Source: Mesostigma viride
Taxonomy: Eukaryota > Streptophyta > Mesostigmatophyceae > Mesostigmatales > Mesostigmataceae
Length of the DNA stretch: 64,000 nucleotides
Assembly (NCBI GenBank): GCA_009746045.1
Contig: RPFO01000072.1
Span: forward strand, 4,563,245-4,627,244
Reading direction: 5' to 3'
The notes beneath the pieces are model-generated. The model searched no databases. It was not told the DNA's origin and saw only the letters and a program-made list of their open reading frames with translations. Position 1 is the first letter of the stretch; the number at the start of each line of letters is the position of its first letter. A program made the translations under genes and the position numbers. Of this stretch, positions 51,642-62,100 are shown one piece after another.

Positions 51642-52477
51642 ACAGCACCTAAATACTGCACAACTGCAACCTGCTATGGCTGACATGCAAGCAACGTCGA
51701 GTAGGATGGCGGTCTTAGAGAGGCTGGGCAGAGGTCGGTAGAAATAAGTGGAAAACTGGCAGAAACACGATATACTTACGCCTGCAAGCACTATTGAGCC
51801 GGTGGCAGAGGCCATTTCCAGGAAAATACAGCATACCGTAGCAATAGCCACGGTCACGCCTTGCGCTATTTGCAGGCACCATCATGCCCGGAGCTACCCA
51901 ATAAAAGTGTGCACAAATCTCGGTTTAGCCGAGAGTCCGGGCGTTCGGAATGAATAAACATGTGTTAACAAGTCGAAACACCATGGAAATACCAAGCATG
52001 GTGCCGCAGCAGACCCGAGTCTTGACGTAATAATATGTATGCCGGTTTCCAGGGTTTCCGCATGAAAGTTGGGTGAGAAACTGGAAAAAACTACGTTTCC
52101 TTCGCCCCAGTACCTCAACAAACTCGTAGAAACCTAATTATCAACCTTTGAACGCATCATCATGGTCGTGCCACCCAACAGCCACTGAAATTCGCGCGAA
52201 AACTGGCGAGATCTACCTGCCGCCATCGCCGTCGTCTTCACCTTCGTCCCGCGAGAATGCCTGATTTCAGTGGTACATATTTGTTTGCAGCTGTCACACA
52301 TAAAAACCCAAAAACACCAGGATTTTTTATTGAATTCTATGAGATGTTTCTGACCTATGTTGAAAGTTTCAGACCAAAAATCGCATGTTTAATAGGTTTG
52401 CCACGTGTCAGATTACAACGCGATACATCGCGTTCTAACCCTACAACGCGATGTATCGCGTTGTAAAAAAACACGGG

Positions 52478-52512
52478 TTAAACTCGTGCTCCCGTTGGGG
52501 AGTCACGGAGCA
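52478..52512. mobile_element. LINE 3'-end remnant
   Basis: AACTCGTGCTCCCGTTGGGG plus AGTCACGGAGCA is nearly identical to the 3' end of LINE copy 3 at 45984. The rest of that LINE is missing, so only its terminus remains beside the DNA element. Confidence 0.6.
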
Positions 52513-52526
52513 ATAACCCCGATGGA

Positions 52527-52825
52527 GGATGGATGGATGGATGGATGGATGGATGGATGGATGGATGGATGGATGGATGGATGGATGGATGGATGGATGG
52601 ATGGATGGATGGATGGATGGATGGATGGATGGATGGATGGATGGATGGATGGATGGATGGATGGATGGATGGATGGATGGATGGATGGATGGATGGATGG
52701 ATGGATGGATGAATCGATGGATGGATGGATGGATGGATGGATGGATGGATGGATGGATGGATGGATGGATGGATGGATGGATGGATGGATGGATGGATGG
52801 ATGGATGGATGAATGGATGGGTACA
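52527..52825. repeat. (GGAT)n tetranucleotide array, about 73 copies
   Basis: Nearly pure, with one GAATCGAT interruption near 52710. The Met-Asp-Gly-Trp and Ile-His-Pro-Ser ORFs here are artefacts. Confidence 0.97.
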
Positions 52826-53399
52826 CGCAATCCTACCGGTCTAATCTATCTAGGTAACAAAAAAATGGAGTACTATGCTAATGAGATTAGTATAGTACCC
52901 GTGCTAATGAGATTAGCATAGTCCGTGGCATGCCCATGCGCATGACACGCAAGTACTTACTTACGTATGTTGCACACTGGGAAGGGGGTAGAGATACCCA
53001 TCTTCGCTCATGCCCGGAGGCAAGCCACAACAAGGATGGGTGGCCTATACCATCGCAACTCATCCATTGATAGTTGCGTACGTTCACACAGAGACAGTCT
53101 AATGCCCTTTTCGGATCTGGAAGTGGTGGATTACCTCAAACCATAGTAGGGACCTTCCACACAGACCTCCTATAGAAAGGGACTGACTGAGAAATACGAT
53201 CTCCATATACTCCATAGAAACGCTATGCAAAAACTTGCTACCTGTCACATATTCCCTCATATCGATTGGCCTCACACAACTCAGTTATCCCTAATTGTAC
53301 CCATTCGATTACATTCCAGGTCTTGAGGAACACATAGGTATCCTTGCTATAGAAACCCTTACAACAGGCAAAAACTTAGTTCCCGGAGGAACAGCCTTC
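52826..53399. other. Intergenic, 3' flank of gene B
   Basis: A short duplicated GCTAATGAGATTAG motif near 52877-52915. No gene seen. Confidence 0.4.
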
Positions 53400-56142
53400 T
53401 CAGGAATACGTGTCAGAAACATCACAGCGGCCACCGGCACCGACAGACACCACCAGGTCAAACATTCCCTCCTGGTCGGCCATCATCACATGCCCGCTCG
53501 TGACGAGCACTGGTGGCGGAATGGGGACGCGCTGCGAAGAGCTGCACGGGCAGATCATTGTCAGGCTCTGGGCCGCCCCTTCAATGATCAGTGAGGGCGA
53601 CGAGGGGACCGGAGGCGCATCCCCCGATGTGCGAGTCGTCACCGCGACGCTCGACAGGTCGACCACTGCCGCGATCTCGCAATGCTTGCACACGCCGCAC
53701 GCGTCATTGCTGCGTCGTTGCGGCTGGGCTGCCACACCGCCAAACTCGCCCGAGGGGCTAGGGGTGGGGGCCCGCGTGCTTGGAACCGTGAGCTCGATCG
53801 ATGACGCGCGGCGGCTGCCACGGGCCTCAAGCGGGTCAGGGGCACTCACACTTCCTTCAGGGCCTTCTTCAAGAGCAAAGCCACCGGCTGAACCTTGTGC
53901 CGTGAGCTCCCTCGCGGTCGCGGATGAACCACGCCAAGAAGAGGGCAGGCTGGGAGGGAAAGCCAGGCTGGGAGTGAAGGGCAAGCTGGCCTCTGGGTTA
54001 ATACCTCCCACCAGTGGTAAACCGGCCAACCCCATGGCAGCTAGAGAAATCACCGCCCCGATATTATCAGCCCCCGCCGTCCCGGCACTGCTAGCAGTCA
54101 CCGCCCCGGCACTATCAGCTGTCACCCTACCAGCGCTATTAGGAGTCACCGCCCCAGCACTATCAGCTGTCACTTCACCGGCACTGTTAGCAGTCACCGT
54201 CCCGGCTCTATCAGCTGTCACCCTATCGGCGTTGTTAGCAGTCACCGCCCCGGCACTATCAGCTGTCACTGTACCGGCAGTGTTAGCAGTCACCGCCCTG
54301 GCACTATCAGCTGTCACTGTGCCGGCACTCGCTGCCGATCCATGCCGAGACGACGGCATGTCCAGCGATGCCCCTTGGTGTGTGCTGGCTGCCGCACGGG
54401 GCTGAGCCGCTGGCATCTGCCACCGCGCGGGGACCACCTCGGTGCCCGCGGGACCACCCTGGCTGGGGCTGGCCGAAGGAGACATTGCGCTGGCACTTTC
54501 GTGAAGGCCAGACGCGGCCTTGGCCGTGCTGCTGCCTTCCCATGGGCAAGAGGCCGCGCTGCCTAATTGCGGGTGAGGGGAAGATGCCGCACTACTGCCT
54601 GGTGGAACGTGAGGGGTCGCGTCCGCGTCTTGCCGGCACACCAAGTCCTGCGCGCCGTGCACCACAATGGACACCGCCTGGCCCCCCTCATGCTTGTCAC
54701 CATTCGAGTACCGCGGAGGTTGGGTTGATTTCTCCGCAGACGACGGGTCCGGGCGCGCCTCCTCGTCCAAAGCGGGGGAGCCCGCTCGGCCGCGCTCGTG
54801 CGCCCCCATCAAATTCTCATAGTCGCTTGACGAGAGCATCCAGTGCAGAGACCGCTGGCCGCTTCCGCCCTCGCCCTCTCTGCGCACGCTCATACTCCCC
54901 ACGTCGCCCGCATTCATGCCCGGCGCACCACCCACGCCGAGCGCGGCCGCGACCCACTGCCACCACCCGCGTCCGCGCGCTGAGGGCGAGGGCGACAAGC
55001 CAGACCCCTTGTCTGTGCTCGCCATCAATGATGGGCCCAGTAGGCACTCGCCCCCCTGGCCCCCCGCCAAGGGGGACTGGACGCGGTGCATGGGGCTCTC
55101 CCCGTCCACGGACACGCTGCTGTCGCTGACTCCACCCACCATGTGGATGCGGGGGGAGGCTGGGGCCGCCGGCCGGCGCTGGTAGTCCTCCCACGCGCCC
55201 CTGGAAGGGACGTCCCAGGAGAAGGATCGCTGCAAGGACCTACAGAAGGGGCCCGCCCGCAGCCGGCTGCCTGAGGGGCTGTTCCAGGGGTTGGTCCGCC
55301 CCTCATCGTACGCGGAAGAGGTGTCCGGTGAGGTAACCTCCTCCTCATCCTCGTTGTCCTTGCCCGCAGAGACGGCGTAGCCGGTGCCACTCCCTTGGCT
55401 GGAGATGCTGAGCTGGCGGATCCATTCCTTTGAGGTCTCTTGTTCACCCCTCCCCCTTCCGCTGGCGAAGGCACGGTCAAGTTGTGTGCCACTAGACCCG
55501 ATCGCGCTTTGAGAACCCCGGTGGCAATCGCCCACATGATGCGAGGACTCAGGGGCGAGGCCTGGGATGGAGGAAAACTCGGGGGTGGTGGCCGCTAGCC
55601 GCTGCAGGCGGTCGCTGCCCAGGGACACCCTCGCCTGGCGGTCGGGGGAGCGCCCGTAGCCGAGCAGGCAGGTATCTGGGCCGGGCGATGCCACTGGGTT
55701 TTCGACAATGGTCTGGCCGTTGCTGTTCCTAGCCGGAGTGTTCCTGTCCAATTTCGTTCCTTTCCCGCCCCCCCCAGACCGCCATTTGGGACTCATCTCG
55801 CCAGATAACCGCCACCGTAACATGGATGCCTTTGGGAGCTGCTCCGACGGGATCGGTTGCTCCTGCGCGTGCCCTTTGGAGGAACGCCGGCTGGAGACTT
55901 TCCTTGAGGCCCGGCGGCCACGGCGGGAGGCCCACGGTGAGGCTTGTCCTCCCTTTGGGGTCGTCCCCTCACCTTCTTTGGGGGGGTTAGGTCCCCTTAC
56001 GTGGTGACGTCGACCCGGGAGGCTATGCGTAGGCAATGGGGGCACCTTGCCGGCGTTTTGAGCCCCACCCTGGAGCCGCCCTGGCAGCTTCTCGCGGGCC
56101 GCACGGTAGAGGTCGCGGGCGATCTGGGGCACGTTCCACCAC
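53400..56142 (-). CDS. Gene B exon 10: about 913-residue Ser/Pro-rich tail, uninterrupted
   Basis: The acceptor CACCCTGCAG at 56143 joins phase 2 to give LWWNVPQ. One frame runs to the stop at 53400, unlike the broken frame in gene A. Conserved islands shared with A: the WWNVPQ start, SRGAWEDYQRR, LSSSDYENLMGA, QAVSIVVHGAQDL and LIIEGAAQSLTM near the C-terminus. An 8-residue repeat region specific to B lies at 54040-54330. Confidence 0.75.
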
Positions 56143-59100
56143 CTGCAGGGTGCGCGGTTCCAAGGGAGGCGGGAGGGAGGTTCAGGACAGGTTCTAGACA
56201 GGGCATGCATGAGGTTTGAGAAAGTGGGGGGGTGATGGGGGATGAAGCATGCAGGTTTGCAAACGTGGGGGGTTGATGGGGGATGAAGCATGCAGGTTTG
56301 CAAACGTGGGGGGTTGATGGGGGATGAAGCATGCAGGTTTGCAAACGTGGGCGGATGATGGGGGATGAAGCATGCAGGTCTGCAAACGTGGGGGGGTGAT
56401 GGGGGATGAAGCATGCAGGTCTGCAAACGTGGGGGGATGATGGGGGATGAAGCATGCAGGTCTGCAAACGTGGGGGGATGATGGGGGATGAATCAGCTAA
56501 GGCTGATGTCCTATTATTTCGTGATCCAAGGATATGCCTTTGTGGGGTGGCCATCGGGAGCAACAGGTGTAATGGTCTCCATTTCGTTACAAGGGGTACG
56601 ATCCATTGTTAAGAGCACTACAGAAATCGGGGTTCTTTGAACGGAGTTTCTTCTATACGTGAATGCGGGAACAAGAGGCCGCTGGATGAGCGGCTTATAG
56701 GTCGCAGTGTTTACTCGTAGCTGTTTGGCTAGAGCTTTTGTGATTAGTAGATGCAATATAGTGCATGGTTGAAAAATGAATTAAATAAAATGTGCGTTCC
56801 GCGCTTGGGTTGATTATACCCGGGCGGAACGGGGCGTGAGGTGCAGTGCCCCTGAAAAGAACAACCTACGCATTATTTAATACTAGCCGTGCAGATTCGG
56901 GATATTCTACCCCCGGTCTGTACGGTTAGCGTCTTACTAGCATCCACTAAACATAAGGGTTTAATGACGTCAGTTAGCTAGGGATAAGGGAGGTTTTGCG
57001 ACTAAAAGCCGCTCTGGCTGGTTTTGTCGGCCTCTTTCTTTGCTCGTTGTCGTTGCGGCGGCAGCCGCAGCTATGGGTGCTGCGGAGCAAAATCCCAAAA
57101 GCACTGGTTGCACTGGCCACTTGGCCAGTGGTGAGACTTCCAGTTGTTAACCGGCCAGGCGTAGTTCCTCGCCCGGTTAACTAAAAGAAAAGAAAAAGAT
57201 TACCTCCGGTCCGCACCTTTTCCCCAGCTTGGGGTCTTTGGTGGGCCGGATGCCGTGACAGGTGCTCAACTGTCGCTTGGTCGGCCCAGTGCGCGAGCTG
57301 GTGCTCCGTACCTGGGGATGCTTGCACCCCGGGTTGGAGCCGGATGGCTGGCACTGGCGACCCGTGTCTCGGTCCGCGGCCTGCGGCTTTTTCTTCGGAA
57401 ATTGCTGCTGGCTAGCAAACTTTGCAATTGCCTTCCGCCGAGGGGGGGGTGGTTGGGGCTGGGGACGGCGATGGGAAAAGCGTCTAAGCTAGAAATTTTT
57501 TCCCCACGCATAGAAACCTCGGGGGGAATGCGGTCTTGGCTGAACGGACTCTCGTTCAGCCAGGTGCCTGGGGCTGTGGCCTCGGGCATCCGGGCTGGCG
57601 GGGCCTGGGCTAGGTCCACGTTTTTTCTCGAAGCACCCCGGGTCTATGGGGAGACGGCCATAGCGGTACCGACTCGGGGCCCCGAGAGGGGTCATGATAG
57701 GCTGGCCGTGCGCAATCGCAGTGCAAATGCGCTGGGCCTTTTTGGGCCTGGCCATGCATCCACAGCCGCCGGGCACACGCCTCCCGATGTGGGGGGCTCC
57801 CGTTTTGCGGCAGGGCGGTCACTTGTGACAACGAGCAAGGTGGAGTGCGGCTTCAAGGGAAAGCCAGGGCGGGGGTGATTGGGCAACGTACTTCATGAAG
57901 GGCCTTGAACGGCGTGCCTCCGGGCATGTCAATTAGTGTCACATGTATGCTTCCACTTATTGTTTTAATGAAGATGCTGGTTTTTGTGGGAGCTACGTGG
58001 GACATGAATCGGGGTTCTTTGAACGGAGTTTCTTCTATACGTGAATGCGGGAACAAGAGGCCGCTGGATGAGCGGCTTATAGGTCGCAGTGTTTACTCGT
58101 AGCTGTTTGGCTAGAGCTTTTGTGATTAGTAGATGCAATATAGTGCATGGTTGAAAAATGAATTAAATAAAATGTGCGTTCCGCGCTTGGGTTGATTATA
58201 CCCGGGCGGAACGGGGCGTGAGGTGCAGTGCCCCTGAAAAGAACAACCTACGCATTATTTAATACTAGCCGTGCAGATTCGGGATATTCTACCCCCGGTC
58301 TGTACGGTTAGCGTCTTACTAGCATCCACTAAACATAAGGGTTTAATGACGTCAGTTAGCTAGGGATAAGGGAGGTTTTGCGACTAAAAGCCGCTCTGGC
58401 TGGTTTTGTCGGCCTCTTTCTTTGCTCCCCACCCACCCACCCTTGTCTTGGTTGCCTCTAGGGCAACGTACTTCATGAAGGGCCTTGAACGGCGTGCCTC
58501 CGGGCATGTCAATTAGTGTCACATGTATGCTTCCACTTATTGTTTTAATGAAGATGCTGGTTTTTGTGGGAGCTACGTGGGACATGAACCTTTTTTTTGT
58601 TGGAAAACCAGCCATGCATCCGTCACCCAGGGGAACACCCAGGTGGGCTCAGGGTGTATTGTCAAGGAGGAAAGGCACTAGCTGAGCACCACACCACAAG
58701 CACGCTACGAATATAACCCACTGTTCTTTGCTGCCGTGGAGTCATGGCCCACCCCTGTCTGGTAGGCGCCCGTCCGATTGGCTGGGCTGGATGTCATTGT
58801 CAAAGTAATTACAGCACCTTAATCCATAAAACTCTGTGGCCGAACATTACCAAATCCCATGCTTTCAATACCACTATATATTTAATAGCATACAAAAACT
58901 AATACTAGATGACCACCATTGCGATGATATTATATACAACCACGGCACGTGACTGCATCCCACGTGTACAAATATGCGAACCGCCGGCCCATAATAATCA
59001 CACACATCCTGCACCAGTGCTCACACCGAACGGCTCAGGGGCAATCCTTGCGCTACAGACACGTGACAGCAGCAGACAACATGGAGAAACATTATCTACT

Positions 59101-62100
59101 ACCCGTAGGGGGCTATCAAGTGAGACACATACTCTTGTATGCATGTAGAGGGCCCCAGTGGTACGAGTGACCGCCTAGGCAAACACAGCAGCATTACCGC
59201 GGGCGAGGAGGTGGCGCTGTCTACTACTCACAGCAACCCACCATACGAAAGCCAGTAGACAGGCATCGCCACCAAGAGTGGTCACTGGGCAACAGTCCAT
59301 GGTGATGTCAACTCGTGCCTAAGCTAGCCACTAGTAGTATGCAATGTGCAATAACACCAGAATCGGCGCAGGCAAGGATTAGCTAGCGCGGCAATTCCAT
59401 CACAACGGCTCATAGTTCGGCATAGATCTGCTCATAGTTCGGCATCGGGGACACGCCGCTGACTAAGAGCAGATTACTCTAAACACGCCGTTTTTAAGTT
59501 CCGAAGCTCTCCTAAAACCACGACGTAAGCAAGCTAACGCTTACAAGTTTGGGCAAGGCTCAACGCGGCGCTGTCCACACGTAGTTGTAGGGACACAACC
59601 ATGGAGACCAAAATGGCCTACATTAAATGAGCCACTTAAATATCAGAACTATCTGGTATCCACTCACAGTTGGGTGACAGATGCGATCATGGAGAGCATG
59701 AGGAAGAGCAGGATGATGCTGCTGAACGTCCCCACGAGTCCCTTTTTCGTGTCCTCGTCCATGATCACCAGCGCGAGGCAGCATGCCAAGGATCCCAGCT
59801 CACACAGCATCGCTAGCACCTCGGCCGTCTGGTTTTGCCGGCGCACGTGCGGCTGCAGGCACAAGCAGTGGTAAAGTTTTGGGATGGCCGTGTCGTCATG
59901 GGTTCAAGTACGATAAACAAAATAGGCTCTGTCAGTGTGATTGGCTCACGCGTGGCTGCAGGCACATGCCTTTGTTTGGGATGGTAGTTTGTCAAAAGCT
60001 CACGGGTAAAACCAAGCAAGAACAATGGACAAACCCATGAAAGGTTTTGTTACTGAAGCTGACTTAGGTACGGTTGCAAGCACAGGAAGTGGGGAAGCTT
60101 AAGGTGGGTTGCTTCATCCAGTGTCCATTTACAAACGCCTAATATGCGTTGCTGTGGGCTTATGTGCGGTTGCAAGCAGTTAGTGGAAGAGTCTGGGAAA
60201 AAATGACTGAATCGTAGTAGCAGGAAGCATTATTCAATCCCTGATGATGCACGTCAACGCACAACATAAGAAGGTTGCTATCAGGTTGAGTCTTAGAGGC
60301 TTAACTGTCGCTATGATAATGAATTGATAGGGCTGGCCGCTGTACCTGGTTGAGTGCATGTGCCCATATATTTATTGAGAACGATAAGTTACGGAAATGA
60401 GACCGGCATGCAACATAAGGAAACTGATCATGTCAAAGAGGAAGGACCGTAAAGAAAAGAATCGCCATGGCAGGCAAGGATCGAGCCAACGCTAGCTAAC
60501 AACTATACAACTACATGCAGCAACACTTCTGCCGGCCCACCAGGCCGGGGAATGACCTACACCGCCTGGGTCGCGTCAAAGTCGGCCTGGACGCGGCAGA
60601 ATAACACATCAGCCAAAGTGCGAGTGAGGGTGAGGGACACGTGCTGCCGCCAATACGAGGACCATGTCCGGGCAGACCATGGGGCAGTCTGACCCTTGAA
60701 TCGAGGCGGTCTTGGCGCCGCTGGCAGCACTCGTGGAAAAACTCCGCCGTCTTGGGGCCCATGGCCCCGAACTCCTCAAGGATTAAGGGGAGCCCATATA
60801 TACTCCTACTTAGTTGTAGTTGTATGCTAGAGTTGGGTTGATCCGTGCCTACCATGGTGCTTCTTTTCTTTATGGTCCTTCCTCTATTTGGGCTATTCCT
60901 ATGTTGCATGCCGGTCTCATCTCCGTCATTTATCATTCTCAACAATTATATACTCTTATTTATCTTAGCCCGTCACATCCCCCGGGTGGCTGTGGACGCG
61001 GGCGGCCTGGCGCTGTGGCTCAGCGCGACATTGAAGCTTGCCTCTTATGACAATGGGGGCCGGGCCACAACCGGTGATGGACCGATTTGTCGTTGAGCAA
61101 AATTTGGGGCCACAGATCCTTAGACTGGGATGGCGCTCTTCTATGAGTGCTGCCGGTGCATGGCGTGAAGACCGGCTCGACCGAGAGGGTTAGGCTGCCC
61201 CCTGGTCTGCCCGGACATTATTAGCCGTACTGGCGGCAGCGCTTGTCTCTTGCGTTCACTTGTATGATGATGGACATGTTGTATGGTAGCATCCGGGCCG
61301 TGTCTATTGTGGGGCCCAGGCGGTCTAGGTGTACCCAGGGTCCCCCAGCAGGCCAGCAGCGCCATGGCCTGCCTGTGGTTGTTTGTTGAAATGCCTGTCC
61401 AGTATAGTGATCTCTTGCGCTAATTGTCGCCTGTCGTTTTGCGCTTTAGCGTGTTGCCAATCCGATTCCCACAAACTGTCATATAAAAAATATGCTGCGC
61501 GTATGTAATAAATGGTGATAGGTAGCTTCCATTACAGTACATCAGGACAATATACAGGAAGATAGAACAACAACAACAAAATTTAGAGAAACATGGAATT
61601 CCAAGCCAAGTTGGCTATCAAAGGAAACGGGAAGCAGCACAAAGACCATATTAAGTAAAGTAATCCAATAATGACATTAGCTATGGGAATAATAGCGGGC
61701 ATTATGAAAACGCAAAAGAGGAACTACTAAAATATATACTACGACTAGTAGTATAGCAGCAGGCGTTTAGTTTGTAGGGGCTCAGGGAGGCAGTGAGAAT
61801 CGCTGCCATACCTGGACGAGGGTGACAACGTAGAAGCAGATAACTTAGGCTTAGGGAACTGGTAATGCCCTGACAACGATGGCCGTCATACCTGAACTAG
61901 GATGAGGTAGACCACGTGGAAGATGAGCCAGACCAGCATGAAGCCGACCTGGCACGGTGCAGTTCGCAAGTATCAACCACGATGAGGAGTCAACCACGAC
62001 AACGCAATAAGTGCCAAAAAGTGGCGAGAGGCGCCATGTTCATGGATGAGTTCAGGATAAGATTGAATGAGCCATTTCTCCTCGAATTTGCCTGGAGGCG

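Larger units (their letters stand above)
48008..52481. mobile_element. TTAA-flanked DNA element with CCCGTGTTTTTTT inverted ends, hosting two LINE insertions
   Basis: The left end is TTAA (48008-48011) plus CCCGTGTTTTTTT. The right end is the reverse complement, ending at TTAA (52478-52481). Inside each end is the CGCGATRTATCGCG palindromic motif (one copy left, two right). With the two LINE insertions removed, about 1.7 kb remains. A short ORF on the minus strand from about 52226 (MAAGRSRQFSREFQWLLGG) may be the start of its transposase; no core was found. The right end is homologous to the MITE at 40208-40563. Confidence 0.6.
56625..58590. repeat. Large direct duplication inside gene B intron 9
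   Basis: Block B1 (about 56627-57046) equals block B2 (about 58009-58428), with near identity over about 420 bp. Block A1 (57881-58010) equals block A2 (58461-58590). The order is B1, 834-bp spacer, A1, B2, 31-bp spacer, A2, so a B-spacer-A unit was duplicated and one spacer then lost or gained sequence. Gene A intron 9 has nothing comparable. The 834-bp spacer is GC-rich with unsupported ORFs. Confidence 0.85.

Noticed and set aside
57255-57878. 207-aa plus-strand ORF in the spacer of the intron 9 duplication
   Set aside because: GC-rich region open in several frames on both strands. No domain or splice support.
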